Notes: a model not told the origin generated them from the letters alone. Counted from the stretch's first letter, positions 34,591 through 44,387 are shown. The stretch: 64,000 bases of DNA from Amycolatopsis arida (GCF_900115565.1 NZ_FOWW01000015.1:1-64000); one strand, 5' to 3'. Translations and numbers: made by a program.

Positions 34591-35037
34591 ATGCCCACCA
34601 CGCGAACCCGGGGGTGGCGGCGCGGGACGGCAGCGGTGCTGGCCGCGCTGCCGCTCGTGCTCGCCGGCTGCGACGAGGACTCCGCGGGGCCGGAGACCGG
34701 CGCCGACGTCGAGGACGTCACCGAGGACGACTACTTCGGCACCAACGAGTACGTCGGTGAGACCGTCACGGTGAGCGCCGCGGTCACCGACGTGATCAAC
34801 CCGCGTGCCTACGTCCTCGGCGGCCAGGCGTACGGTGACGAGTCACTTCTGGTGCTCTACGCCGAGGGCAACCAGGACGTCCGGGAGGGCACCACGGTGC
34901 GTGCCACCGGCACGGTCCGCCAGTTCCGGCACGCCGACTACGTCGAACCGTACGGCCTCGTCGACGAGGGCAGGGTCGCCGGCTTCGCGGACGAGGAGTT
35001 CCTGGTCGCCGACCGGATCCAGATCACCCAGTCCTGA
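34591..35037 (+). CDS. Secreted lipoprotein, OB-fold-like
   Basis: This 148-residue protein has a basic N-terminus, a hydrophobic core and the lipobox LVLAGC, so it should be diacylated at Cys and anchored outside. The mature part is acidic at first (DEDSAGPETGADVEDVTEDD) and then beta-rich (YVGETVTVSAAVTDVINPRA, TTVRATGTVRQF), like small nucleotide-binding-type OB folds found in actinobacterial lipoproteins. It diverges from the hypothetical gene at 33797. Its function is unknown. Confidence 0.8.
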   Translation: MPTTRTRGWRRGTAAVLAALPLVLAGCDEDSAGPETGADVEDVTEDDYFGTNEYVGETVTVSAAVTDVINPRAYVLGGQAYGDESLLVLYAEGNQDVREGTTVRATGTVRQFRHADYVEPYGLVDEGRVAGFADEEFLVADRIQITQS

Positions 35038-35231
35038 GCGCCTTCCGAGCAACCTCGCCGGGGACGGGGACCCGCGAACCGGGTCGTTGATCACATTCCC
35101 CGATCACTTCCCTCACGTAAGGGTAGGGTCGGGGACGTTCCGGGTGAGCCCCGCCGGCGCGGCTCCCGGCCCGCTTCCCGTGGTCGCTCCCGTGAGCGTG
35201 CCCGTTCACCGCGCTTCCCCGAAAGAGGATG

Positions 35232-36713
35232 ATGTCCCTTCCTGCCGTCCTGCGTGCCCGTCCGGCGTGGTCGTCCCTCCGCGTGCTGCGGGTCGAGGCC
35301 CTCTCCGGCCTGGTCGTCGCGCTGGCCCTGATCCCGGAGGCGGTGTCGTTCTCGATCATCGCCGGGGTGGACCCCCGGGTGGGGCTGTTCGCGTCCTTCA
35401 CCATGGCCGTCACCATCGCCCTCACCGGCGGTCGGCCGGCGATGATCTCCGCCGCCACCGGCGCGATCGCGCTGGTCGTCGCCCCGCTGGCCCGCGAGCA
35501 CGGGCTGGGGTACCTGCTCGCCGCGGTCGTCCTCGGCGGCGTCATCCAGGTCCTGCTGGCACTGGCCGGCGTGGCCCGGCTCATGCGGTTCCTTCCCCGC
35601 AGCGTGATGGTCGGCTTCGTCAACGCGCTGGCCGTGCTGATCTTCCTGGCCCAGCTCCCCTACCTGGTCGGCGTGCCCTGGACCGTCTACGCCCTGCTCG
35701 CCGCCGGGCTGGCGATCATGGTCGGGCTCCCCCGGCTGACCAGGGCCGTACCCGCACCGCTGGTCGCGATCGTCGCGCTCACCGCCGTGACCGTCGCCGC
35801 CGGCATCGCCGTGCCCACCGTCGGCGACCAGGGCGAGCTGCCGAACAGCCTGCCCGTGCTCGGCATCCCCGCGGTGCCCCTGACGTGGCAGACCCTGACC
35901 GTCATCGCCCCGTTCTCCCTCGCCATCGCCCTGGTCGGGCTGATGGAGTCACTGATGACCGCCAAGCTCGTCGACGACCTCACCGACACCCACTCCGACA
36001 AGACCCGCGAGTCCTGGGGCCAGGGCGTGGCCAACATCGTCACCGGCTTCTTCGGCGGCATGGGCGGCTGCGCGATGATCGGCCAGACCATGATCAACGT
36101 GCGGTCCGGCGCCCGCACCCGCGCCTCGACCTTCCTCGCCGGCGTGTTCCTCCTCGTGCTCGTGGTCGCGCTCGGCCAGGTGGTGGCCCGCATTCCCATG
36201 GCCGCGCTGGTCGGGGTGATGATCATGGTCGCGGTCGCCACCTTCGACTGGCACAGCGTCCGCCCGCGCACCCTCCGCCGAATGCCCCGGAGCGAGACGA
36301 CCGTGATGATCACCACCGTGGCCGTCACCGTCGCCACCCACAACCTCGCCATCGGCGTCGTCGTCGGGGTGCTCGTGGCCACCGTGGCCTTCGCCCGCCG
36401 CGTCGCTCACCTGGTCTCCGTCGACAGCGTGCTCGACCCCGACGGCAGCACGAAGATCTACCGTGTGACGGGCCAGCTCTTCTTCGCCTCCAGCAACGAC
36501 CTGGTCTTCCAGTTCGACTACCCGAACGACCCACCGAACATCGTCGTCGACCTCACCGACGCGCACATCTGGGACGCCTCCACCGTCGCCGCCCTCGACG
36601 CCGTCACCACCAAATACGCCGCCCGCGGCGGTACCGTCACCATCACCGGCATGAACGCCGACACCGAACGGCGGCACAGCACCCTGGCCGGCAGCTTCGC
36701 CGGATCGCACTGA
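35232..36713 (+). CDS. SulP-family anion transporter with STAS domain
   Basis: This 493-residue transporter has 10-12 membrane segments (LSGLVVALALIPEAVSFSII, GGRPAMISAATGAIALVVAP) and a C-terminal STAS domain (NIVVDLTDAHIWDASTVAAL). SulP proteins carry sulfate, bicarbonate or other anions. I chose the second ATG at 35232 because AGAGG then stands at five bases; ATG 35229 would leave almost no spacing. No carbonic anhydrase or sulfate gene is adjacent. A sulfate-transporter homologue also occurs near parA in mycobacteria, but here the gene lies far from parA. Confidence 0.88.
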   Translation: MSLPAVLRARPAWSSLRVLRVEALSGLVVALALIPEAVSFSIIAGVDPRVGLFASFTMAVTIALTGGRPAMISAATGAIALVVAPLAREHGLGYLLAAVVLGGVIQVLLALAGVARLMRFLPRSVMVGFVNALAVLIFLAQLPYLVGVPWTVYALLAAGLAIMVGLPRLTRAVPAPLVAIVALTAVTVAAGIAVPTVGDQGELPNSLPVLGIPAVPLTWQTLTVIAPFSLAIALVGLMESLMTAKLVDDLTDTHSDKTRESWGQGVANIVTGFFGGMGGCAMIGQTMINVRSGARTRASTFLAGVFLLVLVVALGQVVARIPMAALVGVMIMVAVATFDWHSVRPRTLRRMPRSETTVMITTVAVTVATHNLAIGVVVGVLVATVAFARRVAHLVSVDSVLDPDGSTKIYRVTGQLFFASSNDLVFQFDYPNDPPNIVVDLTDAHIWDASTVAALDAVTTKYAARGGTVTITGMNADTERRHSTLAGSFAGSH

Positions 36714-36734
36714 CCGTCCTCACCCCGGAAGGCC

Positions 36735-36945
36735 GTTGTCGCGGATCACCCTGGCGTACCGACTCCAGTGCCGCGACCTGGCTGGGGAACGTGCCGGCCG
36801 CCTCGAACGCGCGCAGCTGCTGCTCGGGCGCGGTGAGCCAGGCGGCCAGCGCGGCGGCCTGCTCGGGGTGCTCGCTCTGCGTGGGCACGGTCAGGTACGA
36901 CCCGCCCCAGTCGCCGCCACCGCCGGGGACGCCTCAGTGACCGGC
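36735..36945 (-). pseudogene. ABC sugar-binding protein, internal fragment
   Basis: The minus-strand frame reads GGGGDWGGSYLTVPTQSEHP, then EQAAALAAWLTAPEQQLRAF and EAAGTFPSQVAAL. These are the conserved C-terminal-lobe motifs of extracellular solute-binding proteins of carbohydrate ABC transporters. No start, signal peptide or remaining domains are present in the 270 bases between the SulP and decarboxylase genes. It is a relic of a lost sugar transporter; a ROK regulator, often tied to such systems, lies 4 kb away. Confidence 0.6.
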
Positions 36946-36982
36946 GAGGCGCGGTCGGGCGGAGGTGCGGGGATCCGCGGCG

Positions 36983-37513
36983 CTACCCCGCGGCCAGGCG
37001 GGCGGACACCGGGTCGGTGCGCTCGGTGTAGCCGGGTGGCAGGTCCGCGGGAGCCACGGAGATCACCGACTCGTCGTCGGGCCCGCGGTTCTCCAGGAAG
37101 GTGATCGTCCCCCACTCGGAGACCACGTCGATCGGATAGGTGGGCCCCCGCTCGCGGTAGGCGAGCATCTCGTCGAGGTGCTCGTTCTGGAAGCACACCG
37201 TGCGCTCGGGATGCAGGTGCACCCACCGGGGGAAGAAGATCACCGTGTGCAGCCGTCGCCGGGCCGGCATGGCGTTGACGCTGACCGACGTCCCGGTCGG
37301 CTCGGTCCAGGAGATCCGGTACAGGTCCTCGTCCAGCCGGACCAGGTCGACGTGCTGGCCCTTGACCCACCGGCCGGCCACCATCCCGCCGTGGATGCGG
37401 TAGTCGACCGTGCCGGAGTTCTTCACGTACAACTCGTACTGCCAGCCGTTGGCATAGGTGTAGATCATGTGCGTGCCGACGAAGCCGGACAGGTCGGCGA
37501 GGTCGATGCTCAC
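36983..37513 (-). CDS. padC: Phenolic acid decarboxylase
   Basis: This 176-residue protein matches the phenolic acid decarboxylase family along its length: [78 protein letters not shown]. The two Tyr near the N-terminus, the Arg of YRIH and the Glu of TEPTG correspond to the catalytic set. The enzyme is cofactor-free and turns p-coumarate, ferulate or caffeate into the vinylphenol. Its ATG at 37513 overlaps the stop of the ammonia-lyase gene (ATGA), so both are made together and the lyase should supply the substrate. Confidence 0.93.
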   Translation of the reverse strand: MSIDLADLSGFVGTHMIYTYANGWQYELYVKNSGTVDYRIHGGMVAGRWVKGQHVDLVRLDEDLYRISWTEPTGTSVSVNAMPARRRLHTVIFFPRWVHLHPERTVCFQNEHLDEMLAYRERGPTYPIDVVSEWGTITFLENRGPDDESVISVAPADLPPGYTERTDPVSARLAAG

Positions 37514-39060
37514 GGGGCGCTCCTCTCGGACGGATCGTGGGACACGGCCTCGTCAACGCCGAGGATGTCCCCGGCCATCGCGTCCAGCTCGTCGGCGGCG
37601 ATCCGGACGTCCTCGTCGAGCGGCCGGTCGGGGTCGACCGGCGGGATCACCGCGACCAGCCGGTCGAGTGCCGCCGCGGTGCGCGCGGCCGTCGGCACGC
37701 GGGCGCCGACGTGCACGGCCTGGCGGAGGGCCACGGCCAGCGAGCCGTGCAGCATCCGCAGCGACTCCGCGTTGGCCAGCGCGGTGAGCGCGGCGTGCGT
37801 GCCCAGCGGCACGACGTCCTGGTTGTGCAGGTTGGTGGGCAGCGTCTGCACGGAGGCGGGAACGGCGGCGCGGCGCATCTCGGTGACGACGGCGGTGGCG
37901 GCGAGCTGCACGCCCTGCACGCCGTGCTGGCGACCGGGCACCGTGGCCAGCACCGGCGGCAGCCCGCCGTTGCGGTGCGGGTCGACGAGGAGGTCGAGCT
38001 GCCGCTCGGCGAGGTTGCCGGTCTGCGCGGCCACCACGGCGATCAGGTCGGCCACGAACGCGAGGGACTGGCCGAAGAAGTTGCCGCCGTGCGCGACGAG
38101 GTCGTGCTCGGGGAAGAACACCGGGTTGTCGCTGACGCCGTTGAGGTCGTGACCGACGAGCTCGCGGCCGTGCCGGATGCTGGCCGCGACCGCGCCGAGC
38201 AGCTGCGGGGTGCACCGGATGCTGTAGGGCTCCTGCAGCGCCCGCTGGCCCGAGGGGACCAGCCCCCGCAGGTGCGCGCGCAGGCTCTCGCCGACCCGGG
38301 CGGCGTCGGGGTGGCCGTAGGCGTCCAACAGGTGCGGCGAGGCGAACCCCGCGTCGCAGCCGAGCACGTCGGCCAGCAGCGCGGTGAGCAGCACGGCGGT
38401 GGCGTGCGAGCGGGTGAGCTGCGCGACCGCGAGGCCGGTGGCCGCTGCCGTCAGCGGGGTGCCGTTGAGCAGGGCCAAGGCGTCCCTGCCGGTGAGCTCC
38501 ACCGGTTCCAGCCCGGCCGCGCGCAGCGCCTGCTCCGCCGGCATCCTGCGGGTATCGAGGTAGGCGTGGCCCCGTCCTTTCAGAACCTGCACGGCGTGCG
38601 CGAGCGGGACGAGGTCGCCGCTGGCGCCGAGCGAGCCGAGCCGGGGCACCGCCGGCGCGAGGGTGGTGCGCAGCACGCCGGCGAGCATGTCCAGCACCCG
38701 CATCGACGCGCCGGACCGGCCGTGCGCCAGCGACTGCGCGCGCACCAGCAGCGCGGCGCGGACCACCGCCGGCGGCAGGTCCGGGCCCTGCCCGACGGTG
38801 AGGTGGGAGAGCAGGTTCTCGCACTGGTCGGTGTCCTCGCCGCGACCGGCGAAGCCGACCAGCGGGCCGAACCCCGTGCTGGCCCCGTAGACCGCGCGGC
38901 CCTCCGCCCGGCAGCGGGTGACGAAGTCCCGCGCGTGCGCCGCACGCTGCCGCGCCCGCGCGGTGAACGACACCCGCACCGGCGCGGCGGCGGTCTCCAG
39001 GTCGAACACCGTCAGCCGGCGTGGCAGGACGAAGCCCGCGAACCCGTTCTCGGCCGGCAT
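37510..39060 (-). CDS. Aromatic amino acid ammonia-lyase, predicted tyrosine ammonia-lyase
   Basis: This 516-residue protein is of the HAL/PAL/TAL family. The MIO electrophile forms from Ala146-Ser147-Gly148 ([15 protein letters not shown]); the catalytic Tyr58 lies in [12 protein letters not shown]. At the substrate-selectivity position the sequence is His86-Leu87 ([12 protein letters not shown]), the pair typical of tyrosine ammonia-lyases, not Phe-Leu (PAL) or Ser-His (histidase). It should convert tyrosine to p-coumarate and ammonia. The ATG at 39060 gives a normal N-terminus and has a G-rich run upstream; an upstream in-frame start at 39141 is less likely. It is the first gene of the operon with the decarboxylase. 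Confidence 0.9.
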   Translation of the reverse strand: MPAENGFAGFVLPRRLTVFDLETAAAPVRVSFTARARQRAAHARDFVTRCRAEGRAVYGASTGFGPLVGFAGRGEDTDQCENLLSHLTVGQGPDLPPAVVRAALLVRAQSLAHGRSGASMRVLDMLAGVLRTTLAPAVPRLGSLGASGDLVPLAHAVQVLKGRGHAYLDTRRMPAEQALRAAGLEPVELTGRDALALLNGTPLTAAATGLAVAQLTRSHATAVLLTALLADVLGCDAGFASPHLLDAYGHPDAARVGESLRAHLRGLVPSGQRALQEPYSIRCTPQLLGAVAASIRHGRELVGHDLNGVSDNPVFFPEHDLVAHGGNFFGQSLAFVADLIAVVAAQTGNLAERQLDLLVDPHRNGGLPPVLATVPGRQHGVQGVQLAATAVVTEMRRAAVPASVQTLPTNLHNQDVVPLGTHAALTALANAESLRMLHGSLAVALRQAVHVGARVPTAARTAAALDRLVAVIPPVDPDRPLDEDVRIAADELDAMAGDILGVDEAVSHDPSERSAP

Positions 39061-39246
39061 CCACCCCCCCCGACGGCGAGCGGCACACCCGGGTGCCGCG
39101 TGGATCTCACGGTAGGACGCCCCCGGGCTGCCATCAAGCAACGGACGTAGGGCGGACCGGAGTTTGCGCCGAGTTGCCTAGTCGCCGATCCGCCACCGGG
39201 CGCGAACCACGAGGCCGTTCGCGGCAGCGGCGACCAGCCCGGTGAT

Positions 39247-39271
39247 CCCGCCCCGGGGTGTCCGGGGCGGG
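39247..39271 (-). terminator. Perfect GC hairpin downstream of the protease gene
   Basis: CCCGCCCCGG and CCGGGGCGGG form a perfect 10-bp stem with loop GGTGT. It stands 30 bp beyond the stop of the minus-strand protease gene and before the lyase operon. There is no clear T-run, as is common for actinomycete terminators. The rest of 39061-39300 shows no gene. Confidence 0.65.
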
Positions 39272-39300
39272 GTCACCGGCGCGGCGAGCACCGGACGGAC

Positions 39301-40137
39301 TCAGCGCCGGCCGGTGTGCTGCTGGATCCAGTCGCGGTGCGCGGGAACGTCGACGTAGCCGGACGGGTAGCGGCCGCAGGTGGAGGTGCGACTGCTGCCG
39401 AGGTGGCTGGCCACGCCGATCAGCTCCCAACGGCCGGCCACGGTCCGCACCTGCGGCCCACCGGAGTCGCCGTAGCAGACCCCCGAGTTGCCACCGGGGC
39501 TGTCGGTGCAGATCTCCGAGCCGCGGTTGAGCACCTCGCAGCGCGAGGGGTCGAGGATGGTGGTGTCGAGCTCCTGCAAGGTTTCGGGGAAGCAGTTGGG
39601 GCCCTGCCGGTTCGGGTCGGGGCAGGTGGTGCCCCAGCCCATGATGCGGGTGCGGGTGCCCACCGGCCCGGCGGCGTCGGCGATCGGGATCGGTGGCGTG
39701 GCCGCGGGGCGGGCCAGCCGGATGAGCGCGATGTCGTGGATCAACCGGACCGTGCGCACGTACTCCGGGTGCAGGATGAACTGGGCGGCCGGCAGCACCT
39801 CACCGCCCTGCCCCGAGTCGAGCGAGTTCACGCGGACCTGCCACCGCGCGGGGTCCAGCACACGGCGCTTGTCGGTGCCCTCGTGCAGGCAGTGCGCGGC
39901 GGTCACCGCCCAGGTCGGGGCGATCAGCGAGGCGCCGCACATGTGCCCGCTCCAGGAGCGGCTCTGCAGCGAGCCCATGAACGGGTAGGACTGGGTGGCG
40001 TTCCGCCCGCCGACGATCAGCGGGCGGGCGTCCCCGTCCGTGGTCGGGGGTGGTGCCGCGGCCGCAGTGGACGGGGCGGCGAGGAGGATCGCGAGCAGGG
40101 CGGCGGTGAGCACGCCGAGCAGAGGTGGTGTGCGCAT
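39301..40137 (-). CDS. Secreted trypsin-like serine protease (S1A)
   Basis: This 278-residue protein has a signal peptide (LLGVLTAALLAILLAAPSTA..AAA), a short propeptide and a mature start at about IVGGRNATQSYPF. The triad is complete: His in WAVTAAHCL, Asp in HDIALIRLA and Ser in CYGDSGGPQV. Paired Cys (CGASL/AHC, CPDPNRQGPNC, SRCEVL/ICTDSPGG..VC) support disulfides as in trypsin. Asp six residues before the active Ser, within the SPGGNSGVCYGDSGG region, is not clear, so the cleavage preference is uncertain. The start is ATG 40137 or the GTG six bases upstream. Confidence 0.9.
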   Translation of the reverse strand: MRTPPLLGVLTAALLAILLAAPSTAAAAPPPTTDGDARPLIVGGRNATQSYPFMGSLQSRSWSGHMCGASLIAPTWAVTAAHCLHEGTDKRRVLDPARWQVRVNSLDSGQGGEVLPAAQFILHPEYVRTVRLIHDIALIRLARPAATPPIPIADAAGPVGTRTRIMGWGTTCPDPNRQGPNCFPETLQELDTTILDPSRCEVLNRGSEICTDSPGGNSGVCYGDSGGPQVRTVAGRWELIGVASHLGSSRTSTCGRYPSGYVDVPAHRDWIQQHTGRR

Positions 40138-40247
40138 GGACACGTCGCTTTCCGTGTTCGTCCGACCCCACCGCGGACCACGATAACGAGTGGTCCGTGA
40201 CCCGCCCACCTACCAACGGCGGGAAGCGCTCCGCACCGGCGGTCGCG

Positions 40248-40310
40248 AACGTGAAACTCGGCGCCTCGAAGGCGAATCTCGCCGTCGCGAACGTAGATCT
40301 CGCGTTACCT
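40248..40310 (+). repeat. 21-bp-unit tandem repeat, copy 1
   Basis: Three degenerate 21-bp units at 40248-40268, 40269-40289 and 40290-40310 share the pattern AAcGTgaA-CTCGcc----CG. As protein they would read ANVKLGASKANLAVANVDL, but no start fits. The same unit recurs at 59068. It lies between the divergent protease and small-membrane-protein genes, where promoters are expected. Confidence 0.75.
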
Positions 40311-40388
40311 GGCGGGTCATCGACTGGGTGCGTGGTGGGCGGGCACGGTGGAGTCCACACCGGAACGCCAGAACTCAGGGAGGATCCG

Positions 40389-40792
40389 ATGACCACCACG
40401 TCCACCACGGTGGACGCGCCGGGAGCGCGCAGACGCTGCGCCTGGTGCTGAGGCTCGACGCCGTGGCCACCGGGGCGCTCGGCGTCCTACTGCTCGTCCT
40501 CGTCGGCCGGCTCGACGCGCTGGTCGGCATCCCGGCCGCGGTCGCGCTGCCCGCGGGGGTGTTCGCCGCCGGCTACGCGGTCGCGGTCTGGCTCGTCGCC
40601 GCCCGGCCGCGGCTGAGCCCGGCGGCGGTCACCGCGGCGGTCGTCGTCAACGTGCTCTGGGTGGCGCACAGCGTGCTGTTCGTCGTCGTCGGCGCGCCGA
40701 CCACGCTCGGGACCGTGCTCGTCCTGCTGCAGGCCGCGGCGGTGCTGGGCTTCGCCGCCCTGCAGGCGACCGGCCTGCGCCGCCTCCACTGA
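40389..40792 (+). pseudogene. Small four-TM membrane protein with an early frameshift
   Basis: ATG 40389 has a strong GGGAGG ribosome site and opens MTTTSTTVDAPGA, but this frame stops at 40451. The frame that continues to 40792 reads AQTLRLVLRLDAVATGALGV and three more membrane segments (GVFAAGYAVAVWLVAARPRL, VTAAVVVNVLWVAHSVLFVV, TVLVLLQAAAVLGFAALQAT). One missing base near 40420 would join them into a protein of about 134 residues. The membrane part shows normal codon bias, and no good start exists in its own frame. I do not recognise a named family. Confidence 0.6.
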
Positions 40793-40838
40793 GCGGGCCG
40801 GCACGCCGGGCGACCGTGGCACCGGCGGCGGACGCCCG

Positions 40839-42158
40839 ATGGGGGATGATGTTGCGGTGCAGCCGCCGCAGACTGGACTCGCCGACCATGTCGACAGCCT
40901 CGCGACGGTGCTGGACCTCGTCCGGTCCGGCACCGCGCGGACGAGGCCGGAGATCGGCCGGCGCTCGGGACTGGGCCGGACCGTGGTGACCCAGCGGGTC
41001 AACCAGCTCACCGAGCACGGCCTGCTGGAGGAGGGGCCGCTCGGCCCGTCCAGCGGCGGCCGGGCTCCCCGCGAGCTGCGGTTCCGCGCCCACGCCGGGG
41101 TGGTGCTCGCCGCGGAGCTGGGCGCCACCAGCGTCGCGGTCGGCGTCACCGACCTCGCCGGGCAGGTGCTCACGCAGGTCGAGGAGCCCACCGACATCGC
41201 CAGCGGGCCTGACCAGGTGCTCGATCATGTCGAGGAGCTGTACGACCGGCTGCTCGACGAGGTCAGGGCCGGCACGGCCAGCGGCGAGGTGTCCACCTGG
41301 GGAGTCGGCATCGGGCTGCCGGGGCCGGTCGAGTTCGCCACCGGCCGGCCGAGCGCCCCGCCGATCATGCCGGGGTGGGACGGCTACCCCGTGCGGGACC
41401 GGCTCGCCGCGCGGTTCTCCGCGCCCGTCTGGGTGGACAACGAGGTCAACACGATGGCGCTCGGCGAACTGCGCGCCGGCTCCGCCAAGGGCCAGTGGGA
41501 CATCCTCTACGTCAAGATCGGCACCGGGATCGGCGCCGGGCTGGTGTCCGGCGGCCAGCTGCACCGCGGCAGCCAGGGCTGCGCCGGCGACATCGGGCAC
41601 GCCGCGATGACCGACGACCCCGAGGTCGTGTGCCGCTGCGGCAACATCGGCTGCCTCGAGGCGCTCGCCGGCGGCGCCGCGCTCGCCAGGGACGGCCTCG
41701 CCGCCGCCAGGGAGGGCCGCAGCGAGTTCCTCGCCGAGGTGCTCGCCACCACCGGCACGGTCCGCGCCGCCGACGTCTCCCGGGCCGCACAGAGCGGCGA
41801 CCGCACCTCGGTCGAGCTGCTCACCCGCGCCGGCCGGCTGGTGGGCAGCCTGCTGGCCACCCTGGTCAGCTTCTACAACCCGGCACTGGTGATCATCGGC
41901 GGCGGGGTGGCCGGCGCCGGGGACCTGCTGCTCGCCGCGGTGCGCGAGACGGTGTACCGGCGCTCGTTGCCGCTGGCCACCCGGGAGCTGCGGATCGTCC
42001 GCTCCACGCTGAGCGACCAGGCCGGCCTGGTCGGCTCCGCGTTCATGGTGATCGACGAGCTGTTCGCGCCCGAGCGGCTGGCACACTGGATCGACCGTGG
42101 CTCCCCCGCCGGCGCACCGGAGCTGGTGGACGTGCCGCTGCGCACGCCCGTCCGGTGA
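40839..42158 (+). CDS. ROK-family transcriptional repressor
   Basis: This 439-residue protein has an N-terminal winged helix (TRPEIGRRSGLGRTVVTQRV) and a C-terminal ROK (repressor, ORF, kinase) domain: GVGIGLPGPVEFATGRPS, the sugar-site WVDNEVNTMALGE, the glycine-rich VKIGTGIGAGLV, and the zinc motif CRCGNIGCLE. ROK repressors release DNA when they bind a sugar or sugar phosphate and usually control sugar-uptake operons. None is adjacent, though a fragment of a sugar-binding protein remains at 36735. The start may be ATG 40839 or GTG 40857. Confidence 0.88.
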   Translation: MGDDVAVQPPQTGLADHVDSLATVLDLVRSGTARTRPEIGRRSGLGRTVVTQRVNQLTEHGLLEEGPLGPSSGGRAPRELRFRAHAGVVLAAELGATSVAVGVTDLAGQVLTQVEEPTDIASGPDQVLDHVEELYDRLLDEVRAGTASGEVSTWGVGIGLPGPVEFATGRPSAPPIMPGWDGYPVRDRLAARFSAPVWVDNEVNTMALGELRAGSAKGQWDILYVKIGTGIGAGLVSGGQLHRGSQGCAGDIGHAAMTDDPEVVCRCGNIGCLEALAGGAALARDGLAAAREGRSEFLAEVLATTGTVRAADVSRAAQSGDRTSVELLTRAGRLVGSLLATLVSFYNPALVIIGGGVAGAGDLLLAAVRETVYRRSLPLATRELRIVRSTLSDQAGLVGSAFMVIDELFAPERLAHWIDRGSPAGAPELVDVPLRTPVR

Positions 42159-42297
42159 GCCCCGCCGGCCCGCGCCGGAAGGGACTCACCCCGCGAGCGG
42201 CTGCCCGGTGTACGGCGTACCTGGCTCCCGCTCGACGACGTGCTCGGCGAGGCGGTCCGGCTCGCCGCGGCGGTCCGCACCGCGCCCCGAAAGGGGC

Positions 42298-43731
42298 TCA
42301 GCGCGACTTCTTCGCCGCCCTCGGCTTCTTCTCCCGCACCCGCACGTTGATCCGCACCGGCGACCCGGTGAACCCGAACCGCTCGCGGAACCTGCGCTCG
42401 ATGAACCGCCGGTAGCCGGCCTCCAGGAAGCCGGTGGCGAACAGCACCAGCGTCGGCGGGCGGATGCCGGCCTGGGTGGCGAACAGCACCTTGGGCTGCT
42501 TGCCGCCGCGCACCGGCGGCGGGGTGGCCGCGATCAGCTCGGACAGCCAGCCGTTCAGCTGACCGGTCGGCACCCGCTGGTCCCACGACGCCAGCGCGGT
42601 CCGCAGCGTGGGAGCGAGCTTGCGCACCGCCCTGCCGGTGAGCGCCGAGACGTTCACCCGCTCCGCCCACGGCACCCTGACCAGCCCACGGTCGATCTCC
42701 TTGGCGAGCTGGTGGCGCCGCTCGTCGTCCACCAGGTCCCACTTGTTGAACGCCAGCACCAGCGCGCGGCCGGCGTCCACCACCATGCTCACCACCCGGA
42801 GGTCCTGTTCGGACAGTGGCTCGCTGGCGTCCAGCAGCACGATCGCGACCTCGGCGGCGTCGATCGCCGTCTTGGTGCGCAGCGACGCGTAGTACTCGGC
42901 CCCGCTGGCCGTCTGCACCTTGCGGCGCAGGCCGGCGGTGTCGACGAACCGCCAGAGCTCGCCGTCCAGCTCCACCAGCGAGTCCACCGGGTCCACGGTG
43001 GTGCCGGCGACCGAGTCCACCACGGCTCGCTCCTCGCCGGCCAGCTTGTTGAGCAGGCTGGACTTGCCGACGTTGGGCTTGCCGACCAGCGCGACCCGGC
43101 GCGGGCCGACCGCCCGCTCCCCCTCGCGCGGCGCCTCGGGCAGCGCCGCGATCACCGCGTCGAGCAGGTCGCCGGAACCGCGCCCGTGCAGCCCGCTCAC
43201 CGGGTGCGGCTCGCCGAGACCGAGCGACCACAGCGCCGCGGTGTCGGCGAGCAGCCGCTGGTCGTCGACCTTGTTCGCGGCCAGCAGCACCGGCCGCTTC
43301 GACCGCCGCAGCACCCTAACCACGGCCTCGTCGGTCGCGGTGGCCCCGACCGTGGCGTCCACCACCAGCAGCACGGCGTCCGCGGTGGTCATGGCGAACT
43401 CCGCCTGCGCGGCCACCGCGCCCTGCAACCCGGTGGCCCCTGGCTCCCAGCCGCCGGTGTCCACCATGGTGAACCGCCGCCCGCTCCACTGCGCGTCGTA
43501 GGCGACCCTGTCCCTGGTCACCCCGGGCACGTCCTGCACCACGGCCTCGCGCCGGCCCAGGATCCGGTTGACCAGTGTGGACTTGCCGACGTTCGGCCGG
43601 CCGACCACCGCCAGCACCGGTTGGGCCTGCTGCTCCTCCTCGGCGGCGACCTCCTCGGCCGCCCGCGCGTCGAACGCGGCGAACTCCGACTCGTCGGACC
43701 ACGTGCCGTCGACGCCGTCAACCTCGGTCAT
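42298..43731 (-). CDS. der: Ribosome biogenesis GTPase Der (EngA)
   Basis: This 477-residue protein has two tandem GTPase domains and a C-terminal KH-like domain. P-loops are GRPNVGKST and [10 protein letters not shown]3 boxes are DTGGW and DTAGL; G4 boxes are NKVD and NKWD. Der acts in 50S subunit assembly and is essential. A 35-residue acidic N-terminal extension precedes the first P-loop. ATG 43731 overlaps the plsC stop by 4 bp (ATGA). The order cmk-plsC-der is typical of this group. It is convergent with the ROK gene. Confidence 0.96.
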   Translation of the reverse strand: MTEVDGVDGTWSDESEFAAFDARAAEEVAAEEEQQAQPVLAVVGRPNVGKSTLVNRILGRREAVVQDVPGVTRDRVAYDAQWSGRRFTMVDTGGWEPGATGLQGAVAAQAEFAMTTADAVLLVVDATVGATATDEAVVRVLRRSKRPVLLAANKVDDQRLLADTAALWSLGLGEPHPVSGLHGRGSGDLLDAVIAALPEAPREGERAVGPRRVALVGKPNVGKSSLLNKLAGEERAVVDSVAGTTVDPVDSLVELDGELWRFVDTAGLRRKVQTASGAEYYASLRTKTAIDAAEVAIVLLDASEPLSEQDLRVVSMVVDAGRALVLAFNKWDLVDDERRHQLAKEIDRGLVRVPWAERVNVSALTGRAVRKLAPTLRTALASWDQRVPTGQLNGWLSELIAATPPPVRGGKQPKVLFATQAGIRPPTLVLFATGFLEAGYRRFIERRFRERFGFTGSPVRINVRVREKKPRAAKKSR

Positions 43732-44387
43732 GCGTTCTTCTCTCCAGTACGCGCGCTGGTCGCGCGCTGCTCGTCCACTGTGCGCACCAGCGCCGCCAAC
43801 TCCGTGCGCAGCCGCTCGGTAGCCGTCACCAACCCGGCGCGACCCGGCCCCACCGGGAGGCCGAACGGCTCGCCGACCACCAGGTCCACCACCGGCCGGA
43901 ACCGGCGACCGCGGCCGGGTGGCCGCAGGGTTCCCCGGACGGCGACCGGGAGCACCACCGCGCCCGACGCCCGCACCAGCCAGGCGGCGCCGCGCTCGGC
44001 GGTGGCGACGTCGCCCGCACCGCGACTGCCCTCCGGGAACACGCCGACCAACCCCCCGGCGCGCAGCACCCGCACCGCGGTGAGCAGCGGCACCCGGTCG
44101 GGCTCGCCCCGGCGCACCGACAGCTGGCCGATCCGGCGCAGCAACCACCCCATCGCGCCGGTGAACAGTTCCTCCTTGACCAGGAACACCGACCGGCGCG
44201 GCAGCATTCCGAAGATCAGCTGGGGCTCCACCAGCGTACTGTGGTTGGCCACCAGCACCACCGGCCCGGTGCGCGGCACCCGGTCGAGCCCCCGCACGCG
44301 GACACTGAAGGCCGGTCGCAGCACGTACCGGGCGATCACCCGGCCCAGGTCGTGCAGCCGGGGGTCGGCGCCCTCCGGCAGCGTCAC
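43728..44387 (-). CDS. plsC: 1-acyl-sn-glycerol-3-phosphate acyltransferase (PlsC family)
   Basis: This 219-residue protein has the acyltransferase block I as NHSTLVEP, where the usual H-x4-D is H-x4-E, and block III as [10 protein letters not shown]. Family members acylate lysophosphatidate in phospholipid synthesis. The Asp to Glu change at the catalytic dyad keeps the charge but is unusual. The GTG at 44387 overlaps the cmk stop (GTGA) and the gene's own stop overlaps the der start, so all three are translationally coupled. The N-terminus is short and lacks a clear membrane helix. Confidence 0.88.
   Translation of the reverse strand: MTLPEGADPRLHDLGRVIARYVLRPAFSVRVRGLDRVPRTGPVVLVANHSTLVEPQLIFGMLPRRSVFLVKEELFTGAMGWLLRRIGQLSVRRGEPDRVPLLTAVRVLRAGGLVGVFPEGSRGAGDVATAERGAAWLVRASGAVVLPVAVRGTLRPPGRGRRFRPVVDLVVGEPFGLPVGPGRAGLVTATERLRTELAALVRTVDEQRATSARTGEKNA

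Noticed and set aside
37537-39150. Long plus-strand frame opposite the ammonia-lyase
   Set aside because: It is the antisense of a gene with a complete MIO motif; such long shadows are common in this base composition.
40248-40310. Repeat as a coding peptide (ANVKLGASKANLAV..)
   Set aside because: The units keep one frame, but no start codon or ribosome site belongs to them and the second copy at 59068 lies in a different context; I treat them as DNA repeats.
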